Notes: generated by a model from the sequence alone, not told the origin. Counted from the first letter of the stretch, positions 35,014 to 43,943 are shown. The stretch: 57,255 bases of DNA from Alphaproteobacteria bacterium (GCA_030426245.1 JAUHYZ010000013.1:1-57255); one strand, 5' to 3'. Numbers and translations: made by a program.

Positions 35014-36299
35014 TTCAGCCTCAATTTCACCGATTTGGCATGGGCGGGCAGACCTTCCATCTCGGCCAGACGAACGGCCGCCGGTCCGATCTGTTCCAGC
35101 GCGCCCTTGTCCAGCGCGATGAAGCTGGTGCGCTTCATGAAGTCGAGCACGGAAAGCCCGGAGGAAAAGCGTGCGCGCCGCCCGGTGGGCAGGACGTGGT
35201 TGGGCCCCGCAACATAGTCACCCACAGCCTCGGGCGTCATGCGACCCAGGAACACGCTGCCTGCATGGCGGATTTCGGCGAACAGGCTCTCCGGATCGTC
35301 CACCGCGAGTTCGATATGTTCGGCGGCCAGCGCATTGGCCAGGCGCGGGGCTTCGGACAGGCTGGCGACTTCCACGATCAGCCCGTGGATCTGCCAGCTC
35401 GCGCGGGCCGTCTTGCTGGTGGAGAGCATCGCGCTCTGCACATCGACGCAGTCTTCCACTTCGCGCGCGAAAACGGGATCGTCGGTGATCAGGATCGATT
35501 GCGCGGCAGGGTCGTGCTCAGCCTGGCTGAGCAGGTCGGCGGCAATCCAGTCCGGATCGTTCTTGCCGTCGGCGATCACCAGGATCTCGCTCGGGCCTGC
35601 AACCATGTCGATGCCGACCACGCCGTATAGCTGGCGCTTGGCTTCGGCGACAAACGCGTTGCCGGGGCCGGTAATGACATCGACCGGCTGGATCCGTTTG
35701 GTGCCATAGGCCAGCGCGGCGATCGCCTGTGCACCGCCGATCGGCCAGATCTCGTCCACTCCGGCAAGGTGGGCCGCGGCCAGCACGAGTTCGTTGATCT
35801 CGCCCCTGGGGGTCGGTGTGGCTATAACCAACCGCTCCACGCCCGCGACCTTGGCGGGAATCGCGTTCATCAGCAGCGAAGAGGGGTAGGCGGCGCGCCC
35901 GCCCGGCACATAAAGCCCGGCGGCATCGACCGCGGTCCATTTGGCGCCGAGCCTAACGCCCGCCTCGTCGGTATAGTCGCGATCTTCGGGAAGCTGAGCC
36001 TCGTGATAGGCGCGGATACGCTGCGCCGCCAGCTCCAGCGCCTCGCGCAGATCGGCATCAAGCGCCTCGAAAGCCGTGCGGCAACGACCGGGATCGATCC
36101 GCCAGTCGCCGTCTTCCGGTAGCGTGAAATCGTCGAAGCGCTCGGTATACTCCGCCAGCGCCTCGTCACCGGTGGCACGGACATCGCCGAGTATCGAATA
36201 GACGACCTTGGCAACATCGCCGCCGCTTTCTCGCCGGTCGGCCACGACACGCGCGAATTTCTTCTCGAAATCCGGCTCGGAAGTTTTGAGCCACTGCAT
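35010..36299 (-). CDS. hisD: Histidinol dehydrogenase
   Basis: This 429-residue enzyme catalyses the last two steps of histidine synthesis, oxidising histidinol to histidine with NAD and zinc. VPGGRAAYPSSLLMNAIPAKVAGV, ITGPGNAFVAEAKR, DMVAGPSEILVIAD and LLSQAEHDPAAQS place the catalytic and zinc residues. The chosen ATG overlaps the hisG stop by one base (TGATG), so the two are coupled; a longer frame to 36422 runs into hisG. Confidence 0.96.
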   Translation of the reverse strand: MQWLKTSEPDFEKKFARVVADRRESGGDVAKVVYSILGDVRATGDEALAEYTERFDDFTLPEDGDWRIDPGRCRTAFEALDADLREALELAAQRIRAYHEAQLPEDRDYTDEAGVRLGAKWTAVDAAGLYVPGGRAAYPSSLLMNAIPAKVAGVERLVIATPTPRGEINELVLAAAHLAGVDEIWPIGGAQAIAALAYGTKRIQPVDVITGPGNAFVAEAKRQLYGVVGIDMVAGPSEILVIADGKNDPDWIAADLLSQAEHDPAAQSILITDDPVFAREVEDCVDVQSAMLSTSKTARASWQIHGLIVEVASLSEAPRLANALAAEHIELAVDDPESLFAEIRHAGSVFLGRMTPEAVGDYVAGPNHVLPTGRRARFSSGLSVLDFMKRTSFIALDKGALEQIGPAAVRLAEMEGLPAHAKSVKLRLK

Positions 36300-36955
36300 C
36301 AGGCGTCCTTCGACTGCGCCACGGCGCGAAATGCTTCGACCAGCTTTGAAACGCGCGGATCGGTCTTCAAAGCGGCGCGGTTCACGATCAGCCGCGCGGA
36401 AACGGGCTGGATCTGCGCACACTCGACCAGGCCATTATCGGCCAGCGTGCGCCCGGTAGAAACCAGGTCCACGATCCGTTGCGAGAGGCCCAGGCTGGGG
36501 GCGAGCTCCATCGCGCCGTTCAGCTTGACGCATTCGGCCTGGATCCCCTGACTTTCGAACCAGCGCTTGGTGATACCCGGATATTTGGTCGCAACCCTGA
36601 GGTGGCTGATCTTTCCCATCGGTTCCAGCGCGGCATTCTTCGGCTCCGCCACGGACAGGCGGCAATGGCCGATATCGAGGTCCACCGGGGCATAGAGCTC
36701 CGCATAGTCGAATTCCTCGACCACGTCGGAGCCGACAATCCCGGCCTGCGCTGCGCCATGCGCCACGAATGTCGCGACATCGAATGCCCGTACGCGGATG
36801 ATCCGCATCTGCCCGTCTTCGCTGGCAAAGCTCAATGCACGGTTGCCCTTGTCGTGGAACGCGGCTTCGGGCACGACGCCCGCGCGCGCCATCACTGGCA
36901 GCGCTTCGTCCAGAATGCGCCCCTTGGGTACGGCAAAGGTAAGCTCGTTCGACAT
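36299..36955 (-). CDS. hisG: ATP phosphoribosyltransferase, short form
   Basis: This 218-residue HisG catalyses the first committed step of histidine synthesis. It shows [28 protein letters not shown] and the PRPP loop [16 protein letters not shown]. It is the short form without the C-terminal allosteric domain, so it should need HisZ as regulatory partner; hisZ is not in this window. The start codon lies 35 bases from the start of the divergent DUF2332 gene. Confidence 0.94.
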   Translation of the reverse strand: MSNELTFAVPKGRILDEALPVMARAGVVPEAAFHDKGNRALSFASEDGQMRIIRVRAFDVATFVAHGAAQAGIVGSDVVEEFDYAELYAPVDLDIGHCRLSVAEPKNAALEPMGKISHLRVATKYPGITKRWFESQGIQAECVKLNGAMELAPSLGLSQRIVDLVSTGRTLADNGLVECAQIQPVSARLIVNRAALKTDPRVSKLVEAFRAVAQSKDA

Positions 36956-36990
36956 GGCGCGCGCCTTACGGAAGGCAATGAGAAAGGGCA

Positions 36991-38067
36991 ATGGGAATGG
37001 CAGATGGTGGGGTTATGGAAACCAGGAGTGTTGCAGAAGCGCTCGACTGGCAAGCCAACCATGCAACCAAGGCCTTTGCCCCCGCAACCGGGCGGGTGAT
37101 CTGGGGGCTGCTTCCAGTGCTGGACACTGAAACGCAAGTGGCGCGGCGGATGGGCGATTGGCCGGGGCTAAGCCTTGAAGACGCAATGCCTCTCAGAATC
37201 GCAGCCGGTTTCCATAACCTATACCTTACAGGCGATGCTCCCGAACTCGGGCCGGTCTATGCCGGCGAGCTGACGGATCAGGACGCAATCGATGCTATCG
37301 TGGTTGCGCTGGCAGCAAAGTTCGATGCGCGGCTTCTACCCTGGCTGGATGGACCGCCGCAGACAAACGAGGCTGGCAGGTCGTGCAGCGTAATGGCGGG
37401 GCTGTTGTGGCTGTCCGGCAAACTCGGTCCGAGATTCGAACTCAATGAGATCGGAGCAAGCGCCGGCGTGAATACGATGATGGAGCGCTATCGTTTCGAT
37501 CTCGGCGGCGTGCAAGTCGGTCCCGAAGATTCGCCCATGCAGTTGAAGCCGGAATGGCGTGGCGATCCGCCGCCCGAGGCGCATGTTGAAATCACCGCCA
37601 TCTGCGGATCGGATGTCGCTCCGCTCGATCTGGCCGATCCCGATACGGCGATGCGGCTGAAGAGTTATGTCTGGGCCGATGCGACGGAGAGGATGGGAAG
37701 GATCGACGCGGCGATCGCTTTGGCCGGTCAGAAGCGCCCGGATCTTGCGCGCTGCGATGCAGGCGAATGGGTGCCGCAAATGCTTGCCCGTCCGCTGGAA
37801 GCAGGCGTTACCCGCGTGCTGTACCATTCGGTCATGTGGCAATATATGCCCGTCGCCACGCGGGACTGCATCACGGCGGCAATGGAAGCGGCCGGAGCCA
37901 GGGCGACCACCGTGCGGCCGCTTGCCTGGATCCGCGTCGAAACCAACCGCCAGACGTTTACGCATGAATTGATGGTCAAATATTGGCCCGGCTCAGGCGA
38001 TGCGTGGACCTTGCTGGGCATGGCCCACCCGCATGGCGCCTGGATCGAATGGATCGGCGCAGACTAA
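36991..38067 (+). CDS. DUF2332 family protein
   Basis: This 358-residue protein matches the pattern of DUF2332: [12 protein letters not shown] at the start, a central [21 protein letters not shown] (about 148-168), and C-terminal [11 protein letters not shown] and HPHGAWIEW. The GASAG segment and flanking acidic residues recall a methyltransferase-like nucleotide loop, but activity is unknown. ATGs at 36991, 36997 and 37015 are all possible; AAAGG lies before the first. The gap of 35 bases to hisG means its promoter must overlap a coding region. Confidence 0.8.
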   Translation: MGMADGGVMETRSVAEALDWQANHATKAFAPATGRVIWGLLPVLDTETQVARRMGDWPGLSLEDAMPLRIAAGFHNLYLTGDAPELGPVYAGELTDQDAIDAIVVALAAKFDARLLPWLDGPPQTNEAGRSCSVMAGLLWLSGKLGPRFELNEIGASAGVNTMMERYRFDLGGVQVGPEDSPMQLKPEWRGDPPPEAHVEITAICGSDVAPLDLADPDTAMRLKSYVWADATERMGRIDAAIALAGQKRPDLARCDAGEWVPQMLARPLEAGVTRVLYHSVMWQYMPVATRDCITAAMEAAGARATTVRPLAWIRVETNRQTFTHELMVKYWPGSGDAWTLLGMAHPHGAWIEWIGAD

Positions 38068-38179
38068 GCGGATTCTGCCGGCGCATCCCCGCAAGGGGTG
38101 CACTCCTGCCGTTCATTCGTTAGTGTCGCTGCGGAGAGAGATGGACTGGCCCCGCGGCCGTCCTGGATGGAGTTTCCCC

Positions 38180-38782
38180 ATGAAGCATTATGTCCGCCTA
38201 ATTCCCGTGGCAGCAGCTTTGGCGCTCACGGCCTGTTCGTTCCGCGAAGCTCCGTCGCTTGCCGGAGACTGGACTGTGGAAGCGGACGAATCCCGCTTGT
38301 CTTTCGTTACGATCAAGAGCGGGCTGGTGGCAGAAGCGCACAAATTCACCGGCCTTTCCGGTTCGGTTTCGGCCGATGGCGCAGCCGAGCTGACGATTGA
38401 CCTCACTTCAGTGGAAACCGGCCTGGATGTGCGCGACCAGCGCATGCGCGAATTCCTGTTCGAAACGGCCAGCTTTCCCTCCGCCAAGGTGACCGCTCAG
38501 CTTGATCCCGATATTTTCGTGCCGCTCAAGATCGGGGAGACAATCATCCAGACGGTGGATGCCACAGTCGATCTGCACGGAATGCAGTCCCCGGTGATCG
38601 CCGAACTTGCCGTGACTCGCACTGCCGAAGACAAGGTGCAGGTCGCGACGGCGAGCCCGATCATTGTCGAAGCATCGGCTTTCGATCTGGGTGACGGTGT
38701 TGAAAAGCTGCGCGAGCTGGCCGGGCTGCCCAGTATTACCGAAGCGGTGCCGGTGACGTTTTCCATCACCTTCACTCGCTAG
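38180..38782 (+). CDS. YceI family lipoprotein
   Basis: This 200-residue protein has GGAG eight bases before the ATG and a lipobox LTAC (Cys at 19). The rest is a YceI-type lipocalin barrel: WTVEADESRLSFVTIK, FTGLSGSVSADGAAELTIDL, VETGLDVRDQRMREFLFETASFP and IQTVDATVDLHGM. YceI proteins bind polyisoprenoids or similar lipids in the periplasm. It converges on the pirin gene. No cytochrome b561, a frequent partner, is present here. Confidence 0.9.
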   Translation: MKHYVRLIPVAAALALTACSFREAPSLAGDWTVEADESRLSFVTIKSGLVAEAHKFTGLSGSVSADGAAELTIDLTSVETGLDVRDQRMREFLFETASFPSAKVTAQLDPDIFVPLKIGETIIQTVDATVDLHGMQSPVIAELAVTRTAEDKVQVATASPIIVEASAFDLGDGVEKLRELAGLPSITEAVPVTFSITFTR

Positions 38783-38793
38783 AGCTTGTCAGC

Positions 38794-39690
38794 CTAGAGG
38801 AAGCTCACGGTCTTGGGTACGTCCGGGAGGGGAATAAATTCCTCTTCGTCGCCAGGCACTTTGGGGAAGCGGCCTTCGCGCCAATCCCGCTTGGCCTGAT
38901 TGATCCGCTCGCGCGAAGAACTGACGAAGTTCCACCAGACATGGCGGGTGCTCGAAAAGGCTTCTCCGCCCAGCAGCATCACGCGTCCGCCACGCTCCGA
39001 CGTTAGTGCCATCTCGGTGCCGGGCTTCAGCACGACCAGGGAATAGAGCGGCAGCTTATAACCATCCAGGCTGGCATCGCCGCCCACCAGCATCACCGCC
39101 CGTTCGTCCGCTTCATCTTCGATTGGCAGCACGCCGGAGGAAGCGAGCAGGATTTCCGCGTAGATCGTGTCGGCATAGCAGGTGGTGGGCGCGCGGGTGC
39201 CCCACAATTCGCCCATGATCACTCGCGCGGAGACGCATTGGTCTTCTATCAGCGGCAGATCCTTGACCGCTTCGAATGCCGGATCGATTTCTTCCTTGCC
39301 GTCGGGCAAGGCCAGCCAGGTCTGCATGCCGTAGAGCTTAGGGCCCGCCTTGCGCTCCGACAGCGGACTGCGTTCGGAATGAACGATGCCGCTGCCTGCT
39401 GTCATCAGATTGACCTGGCCGGGGCGAATCTCCGAAAAGGTACCCAGACTGTCCCGATGTTCGATCGCACCGCCATGCTCGCCATTGAACAGCCAGGTTA
39501 CGGTGGCCAGATTGATATGCGGGTGCGGGCGGACATCCATGGCCGATCCGATATCCAGCTGGGCCGGGCCGAACTGATCGACGAAAATGAACGGCCCAAC
39601 CATGGTGCGCTTCTTCGCCGGCAGTACGCGGCGCACCTGGAACTGACCAAGATCGTGGGTCACTGGGGAGATTGTTTCCAGCGTGCTCAT
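38794..39690 (-). CDS. Pirin family protein
   Basis: This 298-residue bicupin has the pirin signature MDVRPHPHINLATVTWLFNGE (about 51-71) with metal-binding His, and GSGIVHSERSP (about 99) with the remaining His and Glu. Members act as quercetinases or as iron-dependent redox regulators; the role here is not decided. The ATG overlaps the bolA stop as ATGA, so the pair is coupled. Confidence 0.92.
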   Translation of the reverse strand: MSTLETISPVTHDLGQFQVRRVLPAKKRTMVGPFIFVDQFGPAQLDIGSAMDVRPHPHINLATVTWLFNGEHGGAIEHRDSLGTFSEIRPGQVNLMTAGSGIVHSERSPLSERKAGPKLYGMQTWLALPDGKEEIDPAFEAVKDLPLIEDQCVSARVIMGELWGTRAPTTCYADTIYAEILLASSGVLPIEDEADERAVMLVGGDASLDGYKLPLYSLVVLKPGTEMALTSERGGRVMLLGGEAFSSTRHVWWNFVSSSRERINQAKRDWREGRFPKVPGDEEEFIPLPDVPKTVSFL

Positions 39691-39965
39691 TGCGCGTCCC
39701 CCGGCGCGAAAGCGCGAATGGCAAGGGCGTGCACACGCTCCCCTGGAATGTCGCCCAATGCGCGATTGACCATGCGTTGCCTTTCCAGCCGGGATTTCCC
39801 TGCAAAGGTACCGCTTTCGATCACGACGGTAAAATGGGATTCGCCGCTGCCGTCGTCGCCTGCGTGGCCCGAATGCATCGCGCTGTCATTGATGACCTCA
39901 AGCCGGGTGGGCTGGAACTCCTTTTGCAGCAGTTCTTCCATTTCGCGTTGGACGGGACCTGACAT
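39687..39965 (-). CDS. BolA family protein
   Basis: This 92-residue BolA/YrbA-type protein contains VQREMEELLQKEFQPTRLEVINDS, HFTVVIESGTFAGKSRLERQRMVN and GERVHALAIRA, giving the fold's conserved His positions. BolA proteins pair with monothiol glutaredoxins in iron-sulfur trafficking and can bind DNA. AAAGGAG precedes the ATG. In alphaproteobacteria bolA commonly neighbours a J-domain gene and cobS; both are present, but cobS is displaced by 3.4 kb. Confidence 0.92.
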   Translation of the reverse strand: MSGPVQREMEELLQKEFQPTRLEVINDSAMHSGHAGDDGSGESHFTVVIESGTFAGKSRLERQRMVNRALGDIPGERVHALAIRAFAPGDAQ

Positions 39966-40036
39966 GCCGACTCCTTTGGCCAATTTCGTATTCTTGGGGG
40001 GTTTTCATCGCGGATACAATTCCCCATCCTAAAGGC

Positions 40037-40626
40037 GTGAAGCGAGACAGGTTTCAGGGAAGGTTCGAATCCGACGGCCGGATTTGCGAAGCAGAGGGCT
40101 GCCAGGATGAAGGAGAGTTCCGCGCGCCCGGCGAACGCCCGCCCGGGTTCGACGGCCCTGGCCATTGGCGCTGGTTCTGCCTGGAGCATGTGCGGGAATT
40201 CAATTCGAGCTATGACTGGTTCGAAGGGATGAGCGCGGACGAGATCCTGGACGCGCAGCACCCCGCCGCCGGATGGGCGCGGCAATCGCGTGCGTTTCGC
40301 CCGGATGCAGGTGTTGACGGAATGCCCCGCTGGGCGGATTTCTACGATCCACTGGATGCCATGGCGCACGTGCAGCGAATATCCGCAAGCGCGCGCAGGG
40401 GGCAGCTCACGAGGCGCATTCGCGCTTTACTCCGCGTGAGCGGGAGGCGCTGGGCACAATGGGCCTACCGGGCGACACGGATCGCACCAAGCTTCGCCGG
40501 CGTTATTCGCAATTGGTCCGCAAGTACCATCCGGACCGCAATGGCGGGGACCGCAGCTATGAAGGCAAGCTGGTGAGGGTTGTGGAAGCTTATCAGCTGC
40601 TCAAGAAGAGCAGCGCGCTGGGCTAG
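40037..40626 (+). pseudogene. Frameshifted J-domain (DnaJ-like) gene
   Basis: Two frames together make one protein. From GTG 40037 the first frame gives about 108 residues ending at MPRWADFYDPLDAM. The continuation is in another frame: GARAANIRKRAQ, then FTPREREALGTMG and the J domain RRRYSQLVRKYHPDRNGGD with its HPD motif, ending KKSSALG at 40626. The join is near 40361-40366, where one base appears to be missing. The original frame runs on to a stop at 40576 in meaningless sequence. I see no slippery heptamer, so this is either true decay or a sequencing error. The stop overlaps the convergent GST gene by four bases. Confidence 0.8.
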
Positions 40627-41246
40627 GTTTCCTGCTGCAACTTTGCGATCAGCGCATCGTCGATCGCCTTCGCTGCCTTGTAGGCGTCGCGTTCGGCACA
40701 GCGTTCGGCATAAGCCAAAAAGGCGTGAGCTTTGGGGAAGGTGCCGAATTGCAGCCCCCATGTGACCTGGCTGCCGACATAGACGTCGGCAAGCGTGAAG
40801 CGCTCACCGCATACCCAACCATGCGCGCCGAGATGTGCCTCGAGCATGGAGAGCGCCACATCGATATCGCCGAAGCCAACAGTTGCGCGTGCACGCGGGT
40901 CCTTTGGTTCATAGCCCAGGTGCCGCGCGGTCACTCCCTGCTCGATCGGGCCTGCCGCAAAGAACAGCCAGCGAAAGAAATCCGCGCGTTCTTCCTCCGT
41001 CGGCGCAAGTTCGCCTTCGGCGAGATAGGCACAGACTGCGGCACATTCGGTAATGATGCGATCACCGCTCGGAGCGTGGTGGATGAGCGTGGGAACCTTG
41101 CCTAGCGGATTGGCCGCCAGCAGCGCCGCTGGCCTATCTTCCCAAGTGACCAGCGCCTGTTCGTAATCGGCGTCCGCTTCGTGCAGCGCCCAGCGAGCGA
41201 TTTGTCCGCGAGACATGGGATGGGTAAAGAAGGTGTATTCGGCCAT
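40623..41246 (-). CDS. Glutathione S-transferase family protein
   Basis: This 207-residue protein has a thioredoxin-fold N-terminus (FFTHPMSRGQIARWALHEADADYEQ, with KVPTLIH as the cis-Pro and TECAAVCAYLAE as the glutathione loop) and an all-helical C-terminal domain (CGERFTLADVYVGSQ). It would conjugate or reduce electrophiles with glutathione. Ribosome site CAGGAG precedes the ATG. Its 5' end overlaps the remnant of a truncated VOC gene. It is the last gene of the minus-strand set controlled from the HxlR intergenic region. Confidence 0.88.
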   Translation of the reverse strand: MAEYTFFTHPMSRGQIARWALHEADADYEQALVTWEDRPAALLAANPLGKVPTLIHHAPSGDRIITECAAVCAYLAEGELAPTEEERADFFRWLFFAAGPIEQGVTARHLGYEPKDPRARATVGFGDIDVALSMLEAHLGAHGWVCGERFTLADVYVGSQVTWGLQFGTFPKAHAFLAYAERCAERDAYKAAKAIDDALIAKLQQET

Positions 41247-41484
41247 AATTCGTCTCCTGTCGGTTTCCCGCGATGGCGCCGGAAGCTTTCATCCCTAGGT
41301 CCAGCGCCAGGAACACCCTGCCTGCATTCCCGCCGTCCGGGCGGGTAATCATGCGGTAATTCGCGCCATTGGGCATATCCATGCCCTCAGCGGCGATGTC
41401 CCACCCGATGACGGCTTTGTAGAATGGGATGACGGCGCGGATATCGGGAACCATCAGCTCGTACCAGATGGGTGCGCCAGCCAT
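41134..41484 (-). pseudogene. Truncated VOC (glyoxalase-like) gene
   Basis: The frame opens MAGAPIWYELMVPDIRAVIPFYKAVIGWDI and continues MPNGANYRMITRPDGGNAG, the first beta-alpha repeat of a two-domain VOC protein normally about 260 residues long. Homology ends after roughly 54 codons (near 41322). From there the frame runs through the GST's ribosome site and 5' coding region to a chance stop at 41134. A deletion has thus removed most of the gene and placed GST behind it. The ATG overlaps the DUF1428 stop (TAATG). Confidence 0.7.
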
Positions 41485-41843
41485 TAGTCTCGCCCCAACG
41501 TGAAGATCGGTTCGAAACCGCCCCACATCATACGCATGCCGTCGAAGGGCATTTCGGTCGGCATGCCTTCGGGCGGAGCCTCGGTCTGCATTTTTTCGGC
41601 GGCTGCTTCGTATGCAGCGCGATCGCGCCAGATAATCCATGAGAAGACGACCTTTTCGCCTGGTTCAGCCTTGGTTGCCATGCGGAAATCCGTGACTTTT
41701 CCGTTATCGACCTTGTCTTCCCAGGCCTCGACGATCTCGATAGCGCCGAATCCCTTGAACCAGTCAGCAGCGGCTGCCGCCATTTCGGTATAGGCGTCTT
41801 TCTTGTCTTCCGGGACGGCAAGCAGGAAACCTTGAACATACAT
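41484..41843 (-). CDS. DUF1428 family protein
   Basis: This 119-residue protein matches DUF1428: MYVQGFLLAVPEDKKDAYTEMA, IEIVEAWEDKVDNGKVTDFRMA, VVFSWIIWRDRAAYEAA and the C-terminal MPFDGMRMMWGGFEPI. The fold is a dimeric alpha-beta barrel like antibiotic-biosynthesis monooxygenases; its activity is unknown. AAGGA lies before the ATG. It sits 14 bases after the GST gene at 42508 and overlaps the VOC remnant, so the set forms one operon. Confidence 0.9.
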   Translation of the reverse strand: MYVQGFLLAVPEDKKDAYTEMAAAAADWFKGFGAIEIVEAWEDKVDNGKVTDFRMATKAEPGEKVVFSWIIWRDRAAYEAAAEKMQTEAPPEGMPTEMPFDGMRMMWGGFEPIFTLGRD

Positions 41844-41857
41844 GGCTACATTCCTTT

Positions 41858-42508
41858 TCAGGCTGGTTCGGTAGTGAAATCGTCGAGGTGTCTCGCCAGC
41901 GCCTGCTCGAACGCAGGCCGAGCGATACCGCGATCGCGATAGGCGACGAGATTGGAATGGGCCGCGAGCATGTCGCCCCCGAATGACCGCAGCACGAACA
42001 CCAGCAGAATATCCGCGATCGAGAAGTCCCCCGCGATCCACGCATCTTCGCCAAGCGCAGCGGAAACGCGTTTCAAACGCTGTTCGGCAAGCGGGCGCAG
42101 CGCCGCCACAGCTTCTTGCGTCCAGGGCTTGTCGCCATGGAACAGAGGCAGCAGGCTCACTGGACGCAAGGCCGGTTCGACGGTGTTGAGTATGGCTGCA
42201 GTCCAGCTGAGTGCCTTGGCGCGCGCAGCCGGTTCGTGCGGCAGGATGTGGCCGTGCATTTCGCCCAGATGGATCAGGATCGCGCCGCTTTCGAACATTT
42301 CGACCTGTTCGTCGCGATAGGCCGGGACCTGATCGAATGGATGCCATTCGATATAGCCTTCACCTCGGGGGGAGGCGGCGTTCAGAAGTTCCGTGCGATA
42401 GTCGAGCCCGAGTTCCGCGAATGCCCAGCGGACGACCATGTCCCGGACCTGGCCTCTGGCGAAATCGGGCACCCAGCTGAACGCAGTGATAGTCGGCAAA
42501 TCGGTCAT
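41858..42508 (-). CDS. Glutathione S-transferase family protein
   Basis: This 216-residue GST shows FSWVPDFARGQVRDMVVRWAFAELGLDY at the N-terminus, FDQVPAYRD with the cis-Pro, and FESGAILIHLGE as the glutathione loop. The C-terminal DAWIAGDFSIADILLVFVLR is the conserved helix 6 with N-capping box. TGGAG precedes the ATG. It is the first gene of the minus-strand module that diverges from the HxlR regulator, 82 bases away. Confidence 0.9.
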   Translation of the reverse strand: MTDLPTITAFSWVPDFARGQVRDMVVRWAFAELGLDYRTELLNAASPRGEGYIEWHPFDQVPAYRDEQVEMFESGAILIHLGEMHGHILPHEPAARAKALSWTAAILNTVEPALRPVSLLPLFHGDKPWTQEAVAALRPLAEQRLKRVSAALGEDAWIAGDFSIADILLVFVLRSFGGDMLAAHSNLVAYRDRGIARPAFEQALARHLDDFTTEPA

Positions 42509-42574
42509 AACATCTCCAGAGTTGGCGCTTCGGGCAGGTTGGCGACTCGGCCGTTGCATTTGATGTGTGCGCCA

Positions 42575-42610
42575 GTTACTAAAAGCAACCATGAAGTTAC
42601 AAAAAGAAAC
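42575..42610. promoter_or_regulatory. Tandem operator-like repeats at the HxlR gene
   Basis: Two 15-bp boxes, GTTACTAAAAGCAAC (42575-42589) and GTTACAAAAAGAAAC (42596-42610), match at 13 positions. Each is a dyad of the form GTTxC-N5-GxAAC. They start 21 bp apart, two helical turns, so bound dimers would share a face. One box precedes and one overlaps the start of the HxlR gene, fitting autoregulation and control of the divergent GST operon. Confidence 0.7.
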
Positions 42611-43298
42611 GTCCGGAGCGCTCGATCCGTCGCAAAGTCTGCACGGCAAGTGGTATGGCGATGCCTGCGGAACGGCTTTTGCGCTGGAATTGGTAGGAGA
42701 GCGCTGGTCGCTCCTTATCGTTCGCGAATTGATGCTGGGCGGGCGTCGCTTTTCCGATTTGCGTCGCGTATTGCCGGGCATAAGCGCAAAGGTTCTTACC
42801 GAACGGCTCGACGGGCTGGAAAAGGCCGGGGTGCTCGTTAAACGCCAGCTTGGTTCGCCCACGCCGGCTCAGGTCTATGAGCTCACGGAGTGGGGCTATC
42901 TGGCAGAACCGGCGATCCAGGAGCTTGGCCGCTGGGCCGCCCGATCGCCACTTCATGATCCACAGTTGCCCTTGTCTCCAGTCTCGTTGATGCTCTCCAT
43001 GCGCACCATGTTGGACAGGGAGGCTGCGAAGACTTTCGATGCCGTGATCGGCTTCGAGGTTGCCGGAGAGGCATTCGTGGCGGAATTGAAGGGGGGAGAG
43101 CTCCCCATTAGGCGCGGCGATCCGGCTGTGGGGCAGGTGATATTCCGAGCTCCGGCGGCCCCGGTCATCGCAGGGCTGCTTTACGCGGATCTTCCCATGA
43201 AGGATCTTGAGGCGAAAGCTGGGCTGACGGTGGAGGGCGACCGTGCCTTGGCACAGCGATTTCTCGACCTGTTCGAACTGCCGCCCAAGTCTGGCTAG
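42591..43298 (+). CDS. HxlR family winged-helix transcriptional regulator
   Basis: This 235-residue protein begins with an HxlR domain: CGTAFALELVGERWSLLIVREL, GGRRFSDLRRVLPGISAKVLTERLDGLEKAGVL and VYELTEWG. Its first Cys (in DACGTA) is at the place used for thiol sensing in this family. About 110 extra C-terminal residues resemble a small SCP2-like ligand domain. ATG at 42591 follows the first of two operator-like boxes; no ribosome site is visible, so it may be leaderless, and a GTG at 42567 is an alternative. It likely controls itself and the divergent GST operon. Confidence 0.88.
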   Translation: MKLQKETSGALDPSQSLHGKWYGDACGTAFALELVGERWSLLIVRELMLGGRRFSDLRRVLPGISAKVLTERLDGLEKAGVLVKRQLGSPTPAQVYELTEWGYLAEPAIQELGRWAARSPLHDPQLPLSPVSLMLSMRTMLDREAAKTFDAVIGFEVAGEAFVAELKGGELPIRRGDPAVGQVIFRAPAAPVIAGLLYADLPMKDLEAKAGLTVEGDRALAQRFLDLFELPPKSG

Positions 43299-43943
43299 CT
43301 AGGTCCTTGTCGCGGCGGCCAACGCTTCGCCGACGATCTGCTGTTCGCGCGCGATGATCTGCCGCCAGGCGGCGCGCGCATGGACGCGCGAGAGCCAATC
43401 CTTGGTCTTCGGGCCGAGCGGGTCGTGCGCATAGCTCAGCGTCGCCAGCGCGCTGGCGATGGCAATGTCGCCAAGGCTGAATTCTCCCAGCAGGAAACCA
43501 TCCTCCGGAACGACGCTTTCCAGATATCCGATGGCCGGTTCCATGGCGATCTGAGCTTCGGTGGCGGTGGCCTCGTCCCGCGGCATGCCCAGCAGTTCGG
43601 GGCCGATGAACCGCGCGAAGGTCAATTTGGTGATATTGGGTGCCAGGATCGTATCGTTGAACTCATCATACCAGATGGCCAGGCCGCGCGCTTCGGGGTC
43701 TTGCGGCAGCAGCGCAGGCTCGGGCTGCTTCGCCTCCATATACTCGACGATTGCCGTCGAATCGGTGAGCGTGAACTCGCCGTCACGAATTGCGGGCATC
43801 ATTTTGAAGGGACTCGCGGCAATAAAGCCTGCCGTCGGATTGTGGGGCGTGGCCAGTTCCAGCTCGGCCGGAATTCCTTTTTCAGCCGCTGCAAACAGGA
43901 CTTTGCGCACGAATGGTGAGGTGGGAAACCCGAAAACGATCAT
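43299..43943 (-). CDS. Glutathione S-transferase family protein
   Basis: This 214-residue protein has MIVFGFPTSPFVRKVLFAAAEKGI, FKMMPAIRDG (cis-Pro) and LTDSTAIVEYMEA as the glutathione site. DGFLLGEFSLGDIAIASALATL is the C-terminal N-capping motif. AGGAG precedes the ATG. It converges directly on the HxlR gene (adjacent stops) and is divergent from cobS with a gap of 90 bases. It is the third full-length GST of this module. Confidence 0.9.
   Translation of the reverse strand: MIVFGFPTSPFVRKVLFAAAEKGIPAELELATPHNPTAGFIAASPFKMMPAIRDGEFTLTDSTAIVEYMEAKQPEPALLPQDPEARGLAIWYDEFNDTILAPNITKLTFARFIGPELLGMPRDEATATEAQIAMEPAIGYLESVVPEDGFLLGEFSLGDIAIASALATLSYAHDPLGPKTKDWLSRVHARAAWRQIIAREQQIVGEALAAATRT

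Noticed and set aside
40361..40366. Programmed ribosomal frameshift in the J-domain gene
   Set aside because: No slippery X-XXY-YYZ heptamer or downstream pseudoknot is seen at the join. A simple base loss or sequence error explains it better.
40623..43943. The GST cluster as a mobile element
   Set aside because: No transposase, integrase or flanking repeats are visible. It is described as an accessory module only.
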